NCBI GenBank assembly: GCA_026119935.1
Contig: JALRMH010000053.1
Coordinates: forward strand, 62,001-126,000
Direction: 5' to 3'
Length of the DNA: 64,000 nucleotides
DNA from: Endothia cerciana
Taxonomy: Eukaryota; Ascomycota; Sordariomycetes; Diaporthales; Cryphonectriaceae
Shown here: piece after piece, positions 1 through 11,557 of the stretch
Position numbering within the stretch: position 1 is the first letter of the stretch
How the letters are laid out: each line of letters opens with the position of its first letter
Program-made: the position numbers and the translations under genes
Notes under the pieces: model-generated
Databases searched by the model: none
What the model was told of the DNA's origin: nothing
What the model saw: the letters and a program-made list of their open reading frames with translations, nothing else

Positions 1-1466
1 CTGGAAGGTGACCTTTCTCTTGTGATCCGGTTCGGCATACTTCCAGAATGACCCGACAGATACTATGAAGAACCTGTCCCGGGAGGTTAGAAGACCCCTG
101 TTCGGCGGCTGAGTAAGGCTCAGTTGTCACCGAGTACGTGACTTACCAAATCGCCAGGCCCCAGAGCCACAATCCAATCATGGCCGAGAGCAGTTTCAGG
201 ATGAAGACAGCATGTTCAGTCATCCCGGGCTCCATAAAGTCTTCGGGCAGAATGTCAGCTGCCAGACTGCCGAGTTCCACTAAAAATAGTCGGTAGATCG
301 ATCAGTCAGGCGTGTCTGCAGGTTCGTGACAAGGCCAGTCTAGCAAGATGACCAGGCTCACCGATTCCTGCTGTAGTAAACCCACTGGGTCCGATCGAGA
401 TGAACACGCCAGGCCGTTGTGTATCTCGCGGTAGTTTCTGTGTCATGAGCCTATATATAAATGCTGCCAGCACCATGAATGAGAGACTAAATCCCATCCC
501 CTGAACGGCCACCGCGGCCATGGCAATAGGCAGGCCATTGATATGGCTGATCCGACCTACCTTCACAGCTGCATTGATGAGGTTAGCAGCGAAGGGGGCC
601 GTGATCAGGAGAGGATACGCGGGAAAGACCCAGACCGGGGTCATCGTGTGTATGGGGAAAATCATCGTAGACCACAAGATCAGATAAACCGTGCTACTGG
701 CCGAAACAGCCAAGACTGTCCACATCCAGAACAAAACCTCCATCGTGTGGAGCAGCCAGGGTCCCGTATTTGGGATACCATATTGACATATATTGATGCA
801 GATAGTCCCAAGACTTCCATCAGGTCAGCAGTTGCGCCGTGTCGATGCAGAATCTCGCCATTGGGAACGTACGAGACAATCTGCATACTCGATTAGTCAT
901 CACGTGACAAACTGACTGCGAATGACAGCTGCTACTCACAGAAGCTGGGATGAAAAGCGACTCGAATTGATCGGTGAACGAGTTGCGTAGACTCCCTGGC
1001 CGTAGGCGGAAACGCGTCACCAGCAGGATGGTGTTGGTGATAAATAGGCAAATATTGAAGAAGAAGAATATGAGTCCAATGATATCCAGCCACTGGGCCC
1101 GGAATGGTACTGGACGAGGTCTATACTGAGCTGGCTGTTCTTCAGGGTTCGCAACATTTGAGGTGACGTACTTGATGCAAGAACATTAGCGATACCGCCC
1201 GTGGCCATTGTCGATGTGAACCAAGTCCACTGAAAACATGCTATCCGGTCCTTGATGCTGACAGTCCCCCTCTCGCCCAGCACCTTGGATCTGGATACCA
1301 GTTCGTCCACGCTCACAGGCTGCCGTGAGGTCTCATGTTGCCTTGGGCCATTTTGATCCAACTCGTTCAAACGGTGGATCAAGTAGTTCGCAGCCACAGG
1401 AGAAGTGACGGTGTGCTCGGTCGGGGACTCATAGCCGAGCCCATGGAGGTGCGGCTGAGCAGTCAT
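1..1466 (-). CDS. TDT-family C4-dicarboxylate/malate-type transporter (partial, C-terminus off the left edge)
   Basis: Membrane transporter of the tellurite-resistance/dicarboxylate (TDT) family, which includes the malate permease Mae1 and the sulfite pump Ssu1; the substrate cannot be told here. The exons I read on the minus strand are 1466-1172, 1109-940, 880-873, 813-362, 279-147 and 73-1, 377 codons in an unbroken frame. Family landmarks are RIACFQWTWFTSTMATGG at the first membrane segment, then IPFRAQWLDIIG, RFRLRPGSL, QYGIPNTGPW, a TPVWVFPAYPLL segment, IYRLMTQKLP with RPGVFISIGPSGF, and LWLWGLAIWFF. The third exon is only 8 nt, yet it restores the run SLFIPASIVSLGTICIN. The ATG at 1466 gives an N-terminal tail of about 70 polar residues before the first helix. 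The window ends before the last helices. A Mae1-like role is more likely than Ssu1, but this is not decided. Confidence 0.85.
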
Positions 1467-3123
1467 ATCTTGTCCGCCGCCTCAGACAGCTCACGGAAGC
1501 GCGGGAGAAGTTTCGAAACAATATAGAAGATAGCGGATATCTCTGGATATGCGAATTGTAGATAGATGTGCAGATGTAGTAGATTGTGAAGGAACACAAC
1601 CAGAGTCATCCCAACGTAAGATAGATCGGCCAGGGTCATAGCTGACTCGCGTCCCCCTCGGTTTCAATCCAGTACGTGGTGGCTGGCGGGAGTAGGATGA
1701 CTGAGGGTGCTAATCTCTCGGCTGCCCCGTCCGTCTTGAGAGGGTATTCAGAAGAGTGCTGGCTGTTCAAGGGCGTCGGTTGTGGTCAAAATGCGTGGTT
1801 GCCGAACCTTGCGGTGAGTGACAGGTGCAGGGGTGGCGGGATGTGCTCCCGGGCGGACGACGACCCCCGCCGAGGCAGCGTTGTGAAATGGTTCTCTTCC
1901 TCTGTTCTCTTCCTCTCTTCTCCTTTTCCCGAGGGTGAAGATGAGTCCCAAGGTACCATTCAGGGCAGACACCAGTTTGCGATACTGCACCGGAAGAGCA
2001 TTCTTGTTGCTGAAGTAGATCTCGAGCAGCGGGAATTTCCATTGGACGATAAGGGGGAAAACAGGATTCTTAGTTTCCCCAAGACCGCTAGGTTTTTTCT
2101 TCCCTGCCGCAATATCCGACTGGCCCCCAGAAGCCGGACGTGAAAGATCAACAGATACCTCCTCTACCATGCAGTCCGCAGTACCTGCACAGGCTGAGCA
2201 GCCCACCGAGTTGAACACACTGTACTGGCAGGGCAGTCCTGTGTCCTTGTGCGGATCGGCAGCGGAATCAGCGCCCATCAGCCACCGTCGATCGCTCATC
2301 TGTGCTTGACAAGAACCCGGAGCAGTCGCGTCGCCGCGATGCTAGCAGGTCCGCTCTGAACCGATCAAATCAACGAGAGAGCCCACCGAGGAAGAGTTTA
2401 TATGTTTTCGCCATGATTGCTCCGTGGTAGACCCTGTTCTAGCCGTGCGGGAGCGATGGAGTATGTGGGTGCCGCGGCCGCTGGGGCTGTGGGGTCAACC
2501 GCACGTTCAGTGATGATGATATTGAAGAGATAGGCTCAGTGGCTCGAAAGTCTCATGAGCTCCGAAGAAAGGCTGGCGAGGTCACGACCAGCTGGTCGAC
2601 TCCTGAAGCGCAGGTGCTGGAAAGGGACGGGGACAAGGACAAGTAAGTGGTCGGTGCGCAGTCGTTGGGTCGCTCCTTCCTTCCCTCCTGCTACCCTCAG
2701 AGTGTGGTGCCTAGCTGCTCGTCACGGGATGTTTTAGAAGGAGGCAAGATCGATGGAGGGCCCTTTCCAGGTTCAGAGCCTTCATCCTCACCCAGGCTTC
2801 GCTTTGAGATCTTCCAAGTCCCGTTCAGCCAGCCAACCTCACCATCCATGGACCACCTCTACGCATTCATCTTCCCCTGTGTCATAGGTACTACCTTCAG
2901 GATTACCTAGTATGCCCTCGAGTCATCCCGCCTCCGTTTCTTATCTTTTGAAATCTCTCTGATCTCGCAGATCTTCCCGCATTTCCTGTGCCGTTTCCTT
3001 GTGGTCGTATATTTTCTCGCGAAGACGACTCTCAGACTGCCAAGCTACTACTAATAGAGCTGACTTCCCGGCTCGCGCAACTGTGATTTATTTCCAGGCA
3101 GATAAAGCCATCTAGATACGCAT
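1467..3123. other. intergenic, no supported gene
   Basis: The gap lies between two genes transcribed away from each other, so it should hold both promoters. Open frames on both strands at about 1.7-2.3 kb overlap each other and have no recognisable domain or convincing splice signals. I see no RNA gene or repeat. Confidence 0.5.
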
Positions 3124-5579
3124 ATGGTCATGGCTCGGGATGTATGCATCGATCTCGGCACCTTCGGCATCTCGAGCTATCTGGACACGAATTTCGTGCT
3201 CATGGTCCGGACTTTCGCGTCGCTGTCTCTGCCAGACGACCATCCCGGCATCTCGTCAGCAGCCGAGCTGCACGACCAAGTCAAATCTGGGCACATATGG
3301 GTCACCCGAGCTGCATCCTGTCAGTTCGAGCTGAGTGTAGGCTTTGGGTGCTCGCTCGACGGCGACCTTCAAGAGCATCTGGAGCACGTCGCTGTCCGGG
3401 CCCTCGAGTCCCTACCCGTGAGCACCTCCAGTCACTACTTCGGACCAAAGTAATGACCGCCTGCTGACAGGAGCAGGCATGGCATGCACTCGGACTCGAT
3501 ATCCGACGGGAGTACAACAGATTCCACAACCTCCCAGGCTCGAAGTCACCATACCCCTATTCCGTGCATCACACTCGACCAAATTCAGGCCTTGTCTCCC
3601 CGGCCCATGTACAATGTGCCTATCTCTCAACAATATCCTGCAATTTGTCCTTCGGTATGAGGAAGGCCTCCGAGGACCGAATCCAGGCCGAGGCAATGGC
3701 CAAACGCAAGAAGACAAGGACCGTGACTTTGCGACTCCCGCCCCAGCGACTCCGAAGTCTTCTTTCGAGGAAGGCACGTGAAGATGGAGCTGCAGACCGA
3801 CCCGTGGACCCTGCGAAGGAGTCCGGGATAGTCAGTCGCAAGAACCCACCTCGAAGATCTCGAAGAGTCTCCAGAGACAAGCCGGAGATTTACGACCTTG
3901 GACCAGACCTACGGGAGAAGAGGCTGGTGCATCTAACGCACGTAGCGTTGAACCTGTTGCTTGGCATCAGGAAAAGGTTTCTTGATATCGATTTCGTGAA
4001 GCGGACTACCTTTACGACACTCCTCGACATTGCCCCAGCTGTCTGGAATGCCCGATACTTCCAGGTATGCCTTGATGTACTACGTGCTTGATCACAAGTC
4101 TGATAATAGCTGCAGGAGATTGCGACTCGAGTCCAATTAGCACCCTTGATATCTTCAGCCCTTGGGAATCTGGTCAACTCAGACTCAATCCGTCTTCGAC
4201 AGAAGGTGCAAAATCTGGCACTCGACCCAACAGCGGAGCTCCACAAAGAGACCCTCCTACTCATTATGCGGTCCACACCTGCACGTGTTCCGAAGGTTCA
4301 TCAACGCAGTGGCACACAGAGCGGCGATCGCCCACAAAACGCTTTTGAGGTTACAATGCTGAATGATCAAGCTCATGAATCCAATCAACCGCACGAGCCA
4401 GACTGTCTCAACTCATCGCAAGGCTCATCGTCATCTCACATTTCATTGTCCGATGCTGGAACTGATAGAGGAGTCACTGTCTCCACGTCTAATGTCCTGC
4501 AAGATGATAGCTTCATGTACGACGATATTCTCGTGTGTCATGAGAGATTATATCTGGGACAGAACTCGCAGCTCGTCGAGAGAGAACCGACTTCTCTTCC
4601 GAGAATCGACTACCTAGGCAATCAAATCAGCCAGAGTAACATCCACCACTCCAGCCAGTTCTATACAGAACGTTTGCCCGGTGCCAGATTCGAAGATCGG
4701 ACGCCACACAGCCTGAGCGGTTATTGGGATGGGCTGGATCCGCGACAAACCGCGGAGCTCGACAATATGAGCATAGATGATGCAGTCATGTATCCGTCTG
4801 GGGAGTCCCTTGAAGCCCCTCAACGCCGTTCTGCGCTAGGAGGATTTCACGACGATGACTTGATCAAAGCTGAGAAATTCCGTGCGGATAGTACCCGTAA
4901 TGTTCACCATGACGAGATGTATCTTGAAGCTGAGAAAGAACGGGCAAACTTACTGGCATGCGAGCTGCCAGGGTTTGAACCCTTCGCAGTTGAACGCTTC
5001 CAGAACGGCGACGATGACCAATTCCACTCAACAGCTGAGCAAGAGCTGGGAGATTTTCTGGCCCCCAGATATTACTCGTCTGAGTTCGAACCTGCGCGAC
5101 TTCAGGCTGAAGGAACCGTGGAGTACACAATTCCCATTGGCGGTGACGGCATCACTGAACGCACCTCTGACGTGGATGATAGAGACCATCGCATTGACAG
5201 CATGTCCGCATGGTCGAGTCAGTTCTCCATCGGTGGAGATGCAGAATCTATGGCGGCCGGTCAAGAGAATGTCCAAAGGGACGAAGATTTCTCTGGGGGG
5301 TCCTGTGAGGATGATGCGGGAGGATTTGGGTACTATAATGGGGAGACTAAAGGTGGTGCGCAACATTTCAACGACAGCGTTACGAACCATGGCAACGAAT
5401 GGCTTGACAGGCCGAAGTCTCTCCGCCGACACCTTATTCCCACTCAACACTCTGCGGGTTCCGACGTGGTGGTCAGCCAAGCCGGATGGGATTCTCACAG
5501 CTGGCACCACGTTGCCATGAGCTTGGGCCGGTGGCAGCGTCGGCCTCGGGATTGGACTGGAGCGGATTTGCACGCATGA
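3124..5579 (+). CDS. hypothetical protein, about 781 residues
   Basis: I do not recognise this protein. Three exons join cleanly in frame: 3124-3417, 3477-4064 and 4116-5579, with donors GTGAGC and GTATGC and acceptors GAGCAG and GCTGCAG. The ATG at 3124 is followed by a second in-frame ATG two codons later. The first 100 residues look globular (VCIDLGTFGISSYLDTNFVL). Next comes a basic stretch rich in Arg and Lys around residues 160-225, which could be a nuclear signal. A helical stretch follows (residues about 235-330, including ALNLLLGIRKRF and SALGNLVNSDS). The last 400 residues are acidic, Ser/Asn/Gln-rich and probably disordered. No membrane segment or signal peptide is visible. A nuclear protein is the best guess. 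The three joins in a single frame are the main evidence that the gene is real. Confidence 0.65.
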
Positions 5580-6084
5580 GATTCGACCAGAGAGCATTGG
5601 GTCAAGGGGCTCACGTGGCAAAAACATGCAGACGACTCGAAGTATTGCACGAACGATCAAACAGTATTAGCGGCATCATGAGAAACGTATCAAAGCTAGA
5701 CACCACACGCTATAGGGATCGCCTGGGATCCAATTATATTCATCACTCATGTCCTTCTATTAACGCCAGAGTATCATCTTAATGCGCATTACAGCTTTGC
5801 CGCAGCTCTGAGAATGGAAACATCTTTGATCACGACTGCTGCCCACCCAAAATCCATGTAGCTAGGCACTCGTCACCGCCATTACCTCAAATGCTCCTTC
5901 TCAGCCCAACTTGATCACTACTCCGGACTCGATCCATCCGCCAAGCCTAGAAGCCTGCTTCTTCCACCACACCATCCTAAACCTGTTCAATGATAGGACC
6001 GCCCAAGAGCCCTGCCTGGGAATAATGCTCCACCCATCACCGGCTGATTGTCGACAGAGAAAAAAAGGGAGGTGGGGTGGTGGA
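5580..6084. other. intergenic gap between convergent genes
   Basis: This gap separates the 3' ends of the 781-residue protein gene and the small membrane-protein gene. It should hold both 3' UTRs and transcription stops. No repeat or further gene is seen. Confidence 0.5.
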
Positions 6085-6294
6085 TCATTTCTTGCCCCCG
6101 CCCTTCTTGTCATCCTTCTTCTTCTTCTGCTCGGGCTTCAAGGTGGCCCAGTGGATGTACCAGGAGAAGACGATCTGGGCGATCATGGCCAGTAGAACGA
6201 CAACGAGGATGGTGAACACGTAGGGCTGGTCATTGAGGACGGCGACGGCCTGGGGCGTCGCGCCGATCTTGAGGAACCAGTCGAATTCACCCAT
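6085..6294 (-). CDS. small single-pass membrane protein, 69 residues
   Basis: A single exon starts at the ATG at 6294. The first 25 residues are soluble (GEFDWFLKIGATPQAVAVL). One clear membrane helix covers about residues 27-48 (YVFTILVVVLLAMIAQIVF), followed by WYIHWATLKPEQ and a very Lys-rich tail ending in KKGGGKK. The short basic cytosolic-type tail and single helix resemble small ER or mitochondrial inner-membrane accessory subunits, but I cannot name the family. The tail of lysines could act as an ER-retrieval signal, although the final KK is not at the canonical -3/-4 spacing. The gene faces away from the uS5m gene across a shared upstream region. The compact design and sharp hydropathy profile argue for a real gene. 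Confidence 0.7.
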   Translation of the reverse strand: MGEFDWFLKIGATPQAVAVLNDQPYVFTILVVVLLAMIAQIVFSWYIHWATLKPEQKKKKDDKKGGGKK

Positions 6295-7101
6295 GGTGTC
6301 TTGTTGCGCCGGTCACGGATGACGATAAGGTGGGTTGCGAGTAGAGGCGTGTGAAGGTGGCCGAAGCGACTGGATTTATTCCGCTTGCCTGCAAGACGAT
6401 GCGATGGGGTATCAAGAGAAAGGGACACTGGCCCAGCCGACGACGACGACGACGACGACGACGAGGATAGATGATTAGGGAAAGCTCTTTACAAGATTCG
6501 AGGAAGAGAGAGGCGGAAAGAGAAATTCAGGTCAAAAGAGTCCGTCGGCAGATAGAAGTCAGTAGCAGGATGATACAAACCCCAGCTCGCCCACCCGGCC
6601 TCCTTGGCCCGGCCTGGCCACGCCAAACAGGAGAGGCGCCGTGCCCCCTTCAAGGATCGAAACTCGGCGGTTTCAGAATTGCGGCAGACTCAACTCATCC
6701 CACATTAGCTAAGCGCCGGCCATTGGTCCGCGTGCGCACTCATCCTGTCTCGCGCGCGTCGAGGTGGGATTCGAGAGACCATGGTACCCTTCCCTGGGCT
6801 GATCTCAGATGTCTCCGTTGCGGCTGCGCGGCACGTTGCGCGTTGCTTTGGGAAGTGGAATAGGGTCAAGGAGGTGAGGTGAGGTTCGCTAGCATGGGTG
6901 GGGATTAGGTCATAATCCCCTGGCAGTGCCGGCTGGCCGAGGGCCTGTGGACCCTCTGCCCAGCTTAGTAACCACCCAGATGGACCCCTGTCAAAAGTTT
7001 GGCAATGGGCATCGCCAGAGCTGTGATACTCGCAAGCTTGGTACACGGCACACCCCCACGCTCCATCGCAAGCGACCACGCTCGCCTTCCAGCCGGCAGT
7101 C
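6295..7101. promoter_or_regulatory. divergent promoter region of the small membrane protein and uS5m genes
   Basis: This 807-bp gap lies between two divergently transcribed starts. A short run of GAC triplets sits at about 6437-6462. No open frame in it shows a domain, and no specific factor site can be assigned. Confidence 0.45.
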
Positions 7102-8740
7102 ATGAGTGTGGCAACACCAGCTGCCAGTCGCCTGCTCTGCAGGTCACTGGCGGCCAACTCGGCCAAGACCTCGAGCCGCGCCGCCGCCGCCTCAAGGGCA
7201 CCACCCTCATGCCAGCACCAGCAACGGCACCAATTCCACACCACCACCCCGCTCGCCGGCCGCAGGAAGCGCTCGCCCTTCCGCAACGTGAAGGCCGAGA
7301 AGATGGGCCTGTTCGACCCGGAGCGGCTCGAGGTTATGCAGAAGTTCAAGAACAACATCTCGGCCGAGTACGACGACGCGGACCTCGAGGCGCTGCGGAA
7401 GCGGTACACGCCAGAGCAGCTCGAGGCGCTGCGGATCAGCGAGCGCGCCGTCTCCGCCGAGGACCTGGTGGTCCAGGGCCGGCTGCGCAACGACCCCTAC
7501 CGCATGCTGTACCACGATGACTTCGCGACGGTGCGGCCGCACGTGGACAAGCGGGTCAAGAGCGGGAAGCCGGTGGACACGTCGGCGCGGTTCATGACGC
7601 CGGACGAGTTCGGGGACGACTTCCTTGAGTTCGTGCGCGAGCTGGACGCGCAGCACACCGGGACCAAGGACGTGATCAACATGGACCAGGCGCTGGCCAT
7701 GTACGAGGAGATGCGGAGCAGGATGCTGAGCAAGGGCGACGGGACGCCGCTGACGAAGCGCGAGCTGGTCGACGCCATGGAACGGATCCTTGGAGCTCCG
7801 AAGATGCCGAAACCCTCTAGCTTTGGGCCGGAGGAAGTGGGAGAGGGCGAATCAGAAGAGCTGGACCCGGAAGCAGAGGCGCTTTCGGGCAAGGTTCAGC
7901 TTACCGAGGAGGACCTAAAGAATGGAGCCATGACAGAACTGACGTTGTACAAGTACCTGATGGAGCGCAACTCGATGACGGGCTTCGACGGCGGCATAAA
8001 CGACACGGCGCTCGCTCCCGAGCTGCCGGAGAAGATTCCCGGCGTGGCGGGCCTGTACAAACAGGAAATGGACGAGGAGGACGTGACGCTCGATCCGGAA
8101 GGCAAGTTTCAGGAGCTCAAGAGGCAGACGGGGATGGGCACAAGGGAGATCATCGACATCTTCACCAGGCACTGCAAGATCCTCGTCCGGCGGTACGTCT
8201 CGAACCAGACGCGTCTGGGTAAGATCCGCAGCTCGTACGTGCTTGCCATCGCGGGTAACGAGAACGGCCGGTTGGGCATGGGCGAGGCCAAGTCGGTCGA
8301 GGCCGAGACGGCAGTGCAGAAAGCCAAGTTGTTGGCCATCAGGAACATGCAGGCTATCCGGAGGTACGAGGGCAGGACGATCTACGGCAACGTGCAGGGC
8401 AAGGTGGGAGCTACCGTTGTGAACCTCTACGCGCGGCCACCAGGTATGTTGCATCAAGGCTCATCATTCTTATTTTAGTGTGTCAACTCTGGGCTGGGTC
8501 TATGCTAACAACATGTCAGGATTCGGCCTTCGAGTCTCCCACCGCTTCTTCGAGATGGCTCGAGCTGCAGGCATCTCGGACCTGGCAGCGAAGATGCCCC
8601 GCTCCCGCAACCCCATGAACTCTGTCAAGGCCTGCTTCCAGGCCCTGACGAACCAGCCAGATCCCGAGCAGATCGCCAGAGGCAGAGGCAAGAAGCTCGT
8701 CGATGCGCGAAAGGTGTACTATGGTGGTGCCGTACGTTAG
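7102..8740 (+). CDS. mrps5: mitochondrial small-subunit ribosomal protein uS5m
   Basis: Structural protein of the mitochondrial 30S-type ribosomal subunit. Two exons, 7102-8443 and 8520-8740, give 520 residues. The 76-bp intron has donor GTATGT, a TGCTAACA branch site and acceptor TGTCAG. The N-terminus is rich in Ala, Ser and Arg with almost no acid, a good mitochondrial targeting signal (ASRLLCRSLAANSAKTSSRA). The middle 250 residues are a fungal extension. The S5 core starts near residue 360: TRHCKILVRRYVSNQTRLG, SYVLAIAGNENGRLGMGEA, then GNVQGKVGATVVNLYARPPG, and the C-terminal S5 domain with FGLRVSHRFFEMARAAGISD and NPMNSVKACFQAL. Bacterial S5 has the same two-part fold. The residue split by the intron is the Gly of PPGFGLRV. 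Expression is probably constitutive. Confidence 0.95.
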
Positions 8741-9047
8741 ACAGCGAATCTGTACAAAATCTCTGTATCATCTGATCTGTCTTTGTCAGAGATCCTCTTC
8801 CCGTGGCGGTCCTCGTCTTTGCAACTGTGTCCTAATCCTCCAACTCCCTCCTGGGGGTAATGCCGCCCCGGGCTGTATGTCGTGCTCCTTCCATGCACTG
8901 TTCATGGGTACTTCAGGCGTCACGCGGATTCAGCGGCTTCGATCGCAATGTAGTGACCAGTGTAATAGCCGCGCCCCGGAAATCGTGGATGTCCCCCAAG
9001 AACTCTTCCTTCGCGGAGCGTCTTCTTGCGACCTCGTCGTGCCCTCT
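8741..9047. other. short convergent 3' gap
   Basis: This is 307 bp between the uS5m stop and the Dad3 stop. It holds the 3' ends of both genes; nothing else is seen. Confidence 0.5.
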
Positions 9048-9412
9048 TCATTGCTGTGCCTGATTGCCCCAGTCCAGCTCTTGTTGCAACACAATGCTGT
9101 AGACGCTCGTCTTGAGTAGCGTGAAGACCAGACTCGTCTTGCGCTCGAGGTCGCGCAGGCCGTCGAGGATCCCGGTCGTCGGTTGGGCTGCCATGGTGTC
9201 GATAACAGAGGCCAGCTGTACACCAAGGGGAAAAGCAAAATGTCAGCACACGGGTGTCCGGAGTTTAGGCGCGGCGAGGAAGAACAGAGTTTCGGCGGGT
9301 TGAACGCAAGTACCTTCTTCATGTTATCCGCCAGCCGCACATATTCGTCGATGACCTCCTGCTCCGTTGGCGAGAGCTCTTCGCCCGGGGAGAGCAGCGC
9401 GCGGTCGTCCAT
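9048..9412 (-). CDS. dad3: DASH complex subunit Dad3
   Basis: Subunit of the DASH/Dam1 ring that couples kinetochores to spindle microtubules in fungi. Two exons, 9412-9314 and 9215-9048, are joined across a 98-bp intron (donor GTACTT, acceptor TACAG) and give 88 residues. Dad3 proteins are small, and yeast Dad3 is of similar size. The N-terminal half carries the family signature SPTEQEVIDEYVRLADNMKK. After the join comes LASVIDTMAAQPTTGILDGL, then RDLERKTSLVFTLLKTSVYS and IVLQQELDW. The whole chain is predicted helix, as expected for a coiled-coil subunit. It faces the Cog7-like gene across a 385-bp divergent promoter. The unspliced frame would run into nonsense, so the intron is needed. Confidence 0.92.
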
Positions 9413-9797
9413 GTTGTCTTGTGTCCGGCCTTGACGACGGGAGGGGGTGGCACTGGGGACGAAGTGGGAGTCGCGTGCTAAGAAGTTCGAGAGACGCGTC
9501 GGGGGAGAAAAAGAGGTCTGACGTGGGGTAATTTTGGCGGGACCCCAGGTTTCCTAGTGCCGAGATCCACCTTGCGGCTCCTCGCGCAAGAGAGAGAACG
9601 GTACCCCTCCGTCCGCCCACTCCTGGTGGAGCAACAGGTATATGTAAGTATAAGGCATCTGACACCTCAACGTACTTGACTCTCATCCCACTCGCTCTCA
9701 CTCACACCGCAACCCTCCCACTCCCCTCCGGACCGCAAGGCTCACGTCTCTGCGACACCCTTGGGCCTGAACCCCCCTCGCCGCACCCCCGGCAGAG
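9413..9797. promoter_or_regulatory. divergent promoter between Dad3 and Cog7-like genes
   Basis: A 385-bp gap between two starts that point away from each other, so it probably carries both promoters. There are no recognisable factor sites, apart from CT-rich stretches close to the plus-strand start. Confidence 0.5.
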
Positions 9798-11093
9798 ATG
9801 TCCTGGGACCCCAAGGCCGCCCCGCGGCGCCGGCAAAACTCCAGCGCCGCCTCGACACGCTCACGGGGCCTCTCACTACACATGCGCAACGCCTCAAAGT
9901 CCATCACCAACCCCCCACAGCCACCGGTCAAGATCGACCCAAAGTCCGCACACACCTCCGACCCCTTCCTGCAGCCCTTCCTGTCCCCAGCTTTCGACGC
10001 CGCGGAGTACCTCAATGCCACCCTGCCGCCCCTGCAGGGCTCCTCATCCCTACGGTCGGCCGCCGCCGCCACCACCGCCGCGGCACCCGCCCCCCTGGCC
10101 GAGCTGTCGGCGGAGTCGCAGGCGCTCCTCACGCAGCTCAACGCGCACACGACGAGGCTGACCGGGACGCTGACCCAGCTCACGGAGGACATCCTGCGCT
10201 CCGGCAGCCGGCTGGCGTACGAGGTCGAGCTGCTGCGCGGCGAGACGCTCGGCCTGTCGGAGGCCCTGTCGGAGGGGCGCCTGCGCGCGGACCTGGAGCG
10301 CTTCGTGCCGGGGGGCGTGAGCGGCGCGACGGCCGCGAGCACACGGCGCGCGTCGCTCGTGAGCAACGGCGCCCCGACGCCGGCGCCCGAGGCTGCGGGG
10401 GGCTCCTCCACCCCTCCTCCCCCCCCCCCCGCACCGCCCGCGCCGGCGGCGGGAGGGGGGCAGGGCGCGGGCGGGGAGCCCCCCTACATCTCGCACCTGC
10501 GCACGCTGACGCTCGTGCGCTCGCGCCTCGACGCCGTCATCAAGACGTTCGGCGAGGCGATGGAGTTCGTGTTCCCGCCGAGCGAGATCTCCGTGTCGTC
10601 CGGGTTCCTGTCGGTCTCGGCACCCGACTTTCCGGACCGGCACTCGAGCAGCGCGGAGCAGGTCAGCATGGAGGACAGGGGCCAGCAGGTGCTGCGCAAG
10701 ATCCGGGAGGAGATCGCGGGCCTCCTGAGGGCCGGCAGCGGCGCCGGGGGGGGCCACCAGGAGAGGGCAAAGGGCGTCGAGGACGCGGCACGCAGGGTGG
10801 AGGAGATCAAGGGGCTGAGCGTGGTGTGGAAGGGCACGGCGGAGGAGAAAGGTAGGCAGAGGTTTGTGGACAGCCTCTCGAGGATGGTGGAGGAGACGCA
10901 GCGGGAGCTCGTGAGGGAGGTGGAGAGCCAGAAGGAGCAGCAGCAGCCGCAGGCGAGAAGTAGGCAGGATGAGGCTGCTTCGAGGAGGGAGCAGGGTAGT
11001 ACTTCTGCGGAGGCGACGGCAATAGAGTCGAGGGGCCCACTTGGTGGCTATGGATTTATGAACCAGTGGCAGAAAATAAGAGGTGGTCTATGA
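9798..11093 (+). CDS. cog7: conserved oligomeric Golgi complex subunit, Cog7-like
   Basis: Probable subunit of the COG tether that captures vesicles recycling within the Golgi. One exon encodes 431 residues. Near residue 55 the pattern FLSPAFDAAEYLNATLPPLQ resembles the Cog7 start (a Phe-Asp motif followed by a Trp/Tyr-Leu/Ile-Asn motif). Two long helical stretches follow, at about residues 100-175 and 230-400, typical of the coiled-coil bundles in COG subunits. A proline and alanine run at about residues 205-225 is low complexity. The C-terminus is Gln/Arg-rich. Fungal Cog7 is much shorter than the animal protein, so the length is normal. I am fairly sure of COG membership and less sure of subunit number; Cog5 is the main alternative. 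Confidence 0.7.
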   Translation: MSWDPKAAPRRRQNSSAASTRSRGLSLHMRNASKSITNPPQPPVKIDPKSAHTSDPFLQPFLSPAFDAAEYLNATLPPLQGSSSLRSAAAATTAAAPAPLAELSAESQALLTQLNAHTTRLTGTLTQLTEDILRSGSRLAYEVELLRGETLGLSEALSEGRLRADLERFVPGGVSGATAASTRRASLVSNGAPTPAPEAAGGSSTPPPPPPAPPAPAAGGGQGAGGEPPYISHLRTLTLVRSRLDAVIKTFGEAMEFVFPPSEISVSSGFLSVSAPDFPDRHSSSAEQVSMEDRGQQVLRKIREEIAGLLRAGSGAGGGHQERAKGVEDAARRVEEIKGLSVVWKGTAEEKGRQRFVDSLSRMVEETQRELVREVESQKEQQQPQARSRQDEAASRREQGSTSAEATAIESRGPLGGYGFMNQWQKIRGGL

Positions 11094-11557
11094 AAATGCG
11101 AGGGCGTCCATAGTAGTAGACATGTAGAGGCAACGTCAACTTCGGGAGACCTGGCACGGGTGACGCTGTCTCCCCTCCCTCATCAGCGATCATCTACCAT
11201 CGTGCCTACTTTCGAAGGTGGGTACTCATCCCTCGACTAGAACTTACTCGTGAGCATCGTATAACGTTCTTGGAGTATTTGATTTCATTTGTTTTAATAG
11301 ATGCTGGCTGACTCTCGCCTGCATTTTCATTCCCTTGGCAACCTTCCATGTCAAGGATTGAATGCCAAATCCATATGGCCCTAGTCCGGTACCCCTTGAT
11401 GTACAGAAAATCAACCCGGAGTCTCCAGTCACGCAACCCAGCCAACCAAAGACTTTGCACAACTCCGATCTCCGTCCTACCTTTTTTTTTTTGTTTTGTT
11501 TTTGGAGATGCAATAAAAGGTGGCCGCCACGGTCGTAACCTGGAGTGGTGCAGACAC
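11094..11557. other. convergent 3' gap
   Basis: Lies between the Cog7-like stop and the carrier stop. It contains a T-rich tract near 11483-11502. No gene is supported; the short frames here overlap one another. Confidence 0.5.

Noticed and set aside
1748..2299. 183-codon minus-strand open frame
   Set aside because: Low-complexity reading with no family features and an overlapping plus-strand frame of the same length; no splice context.
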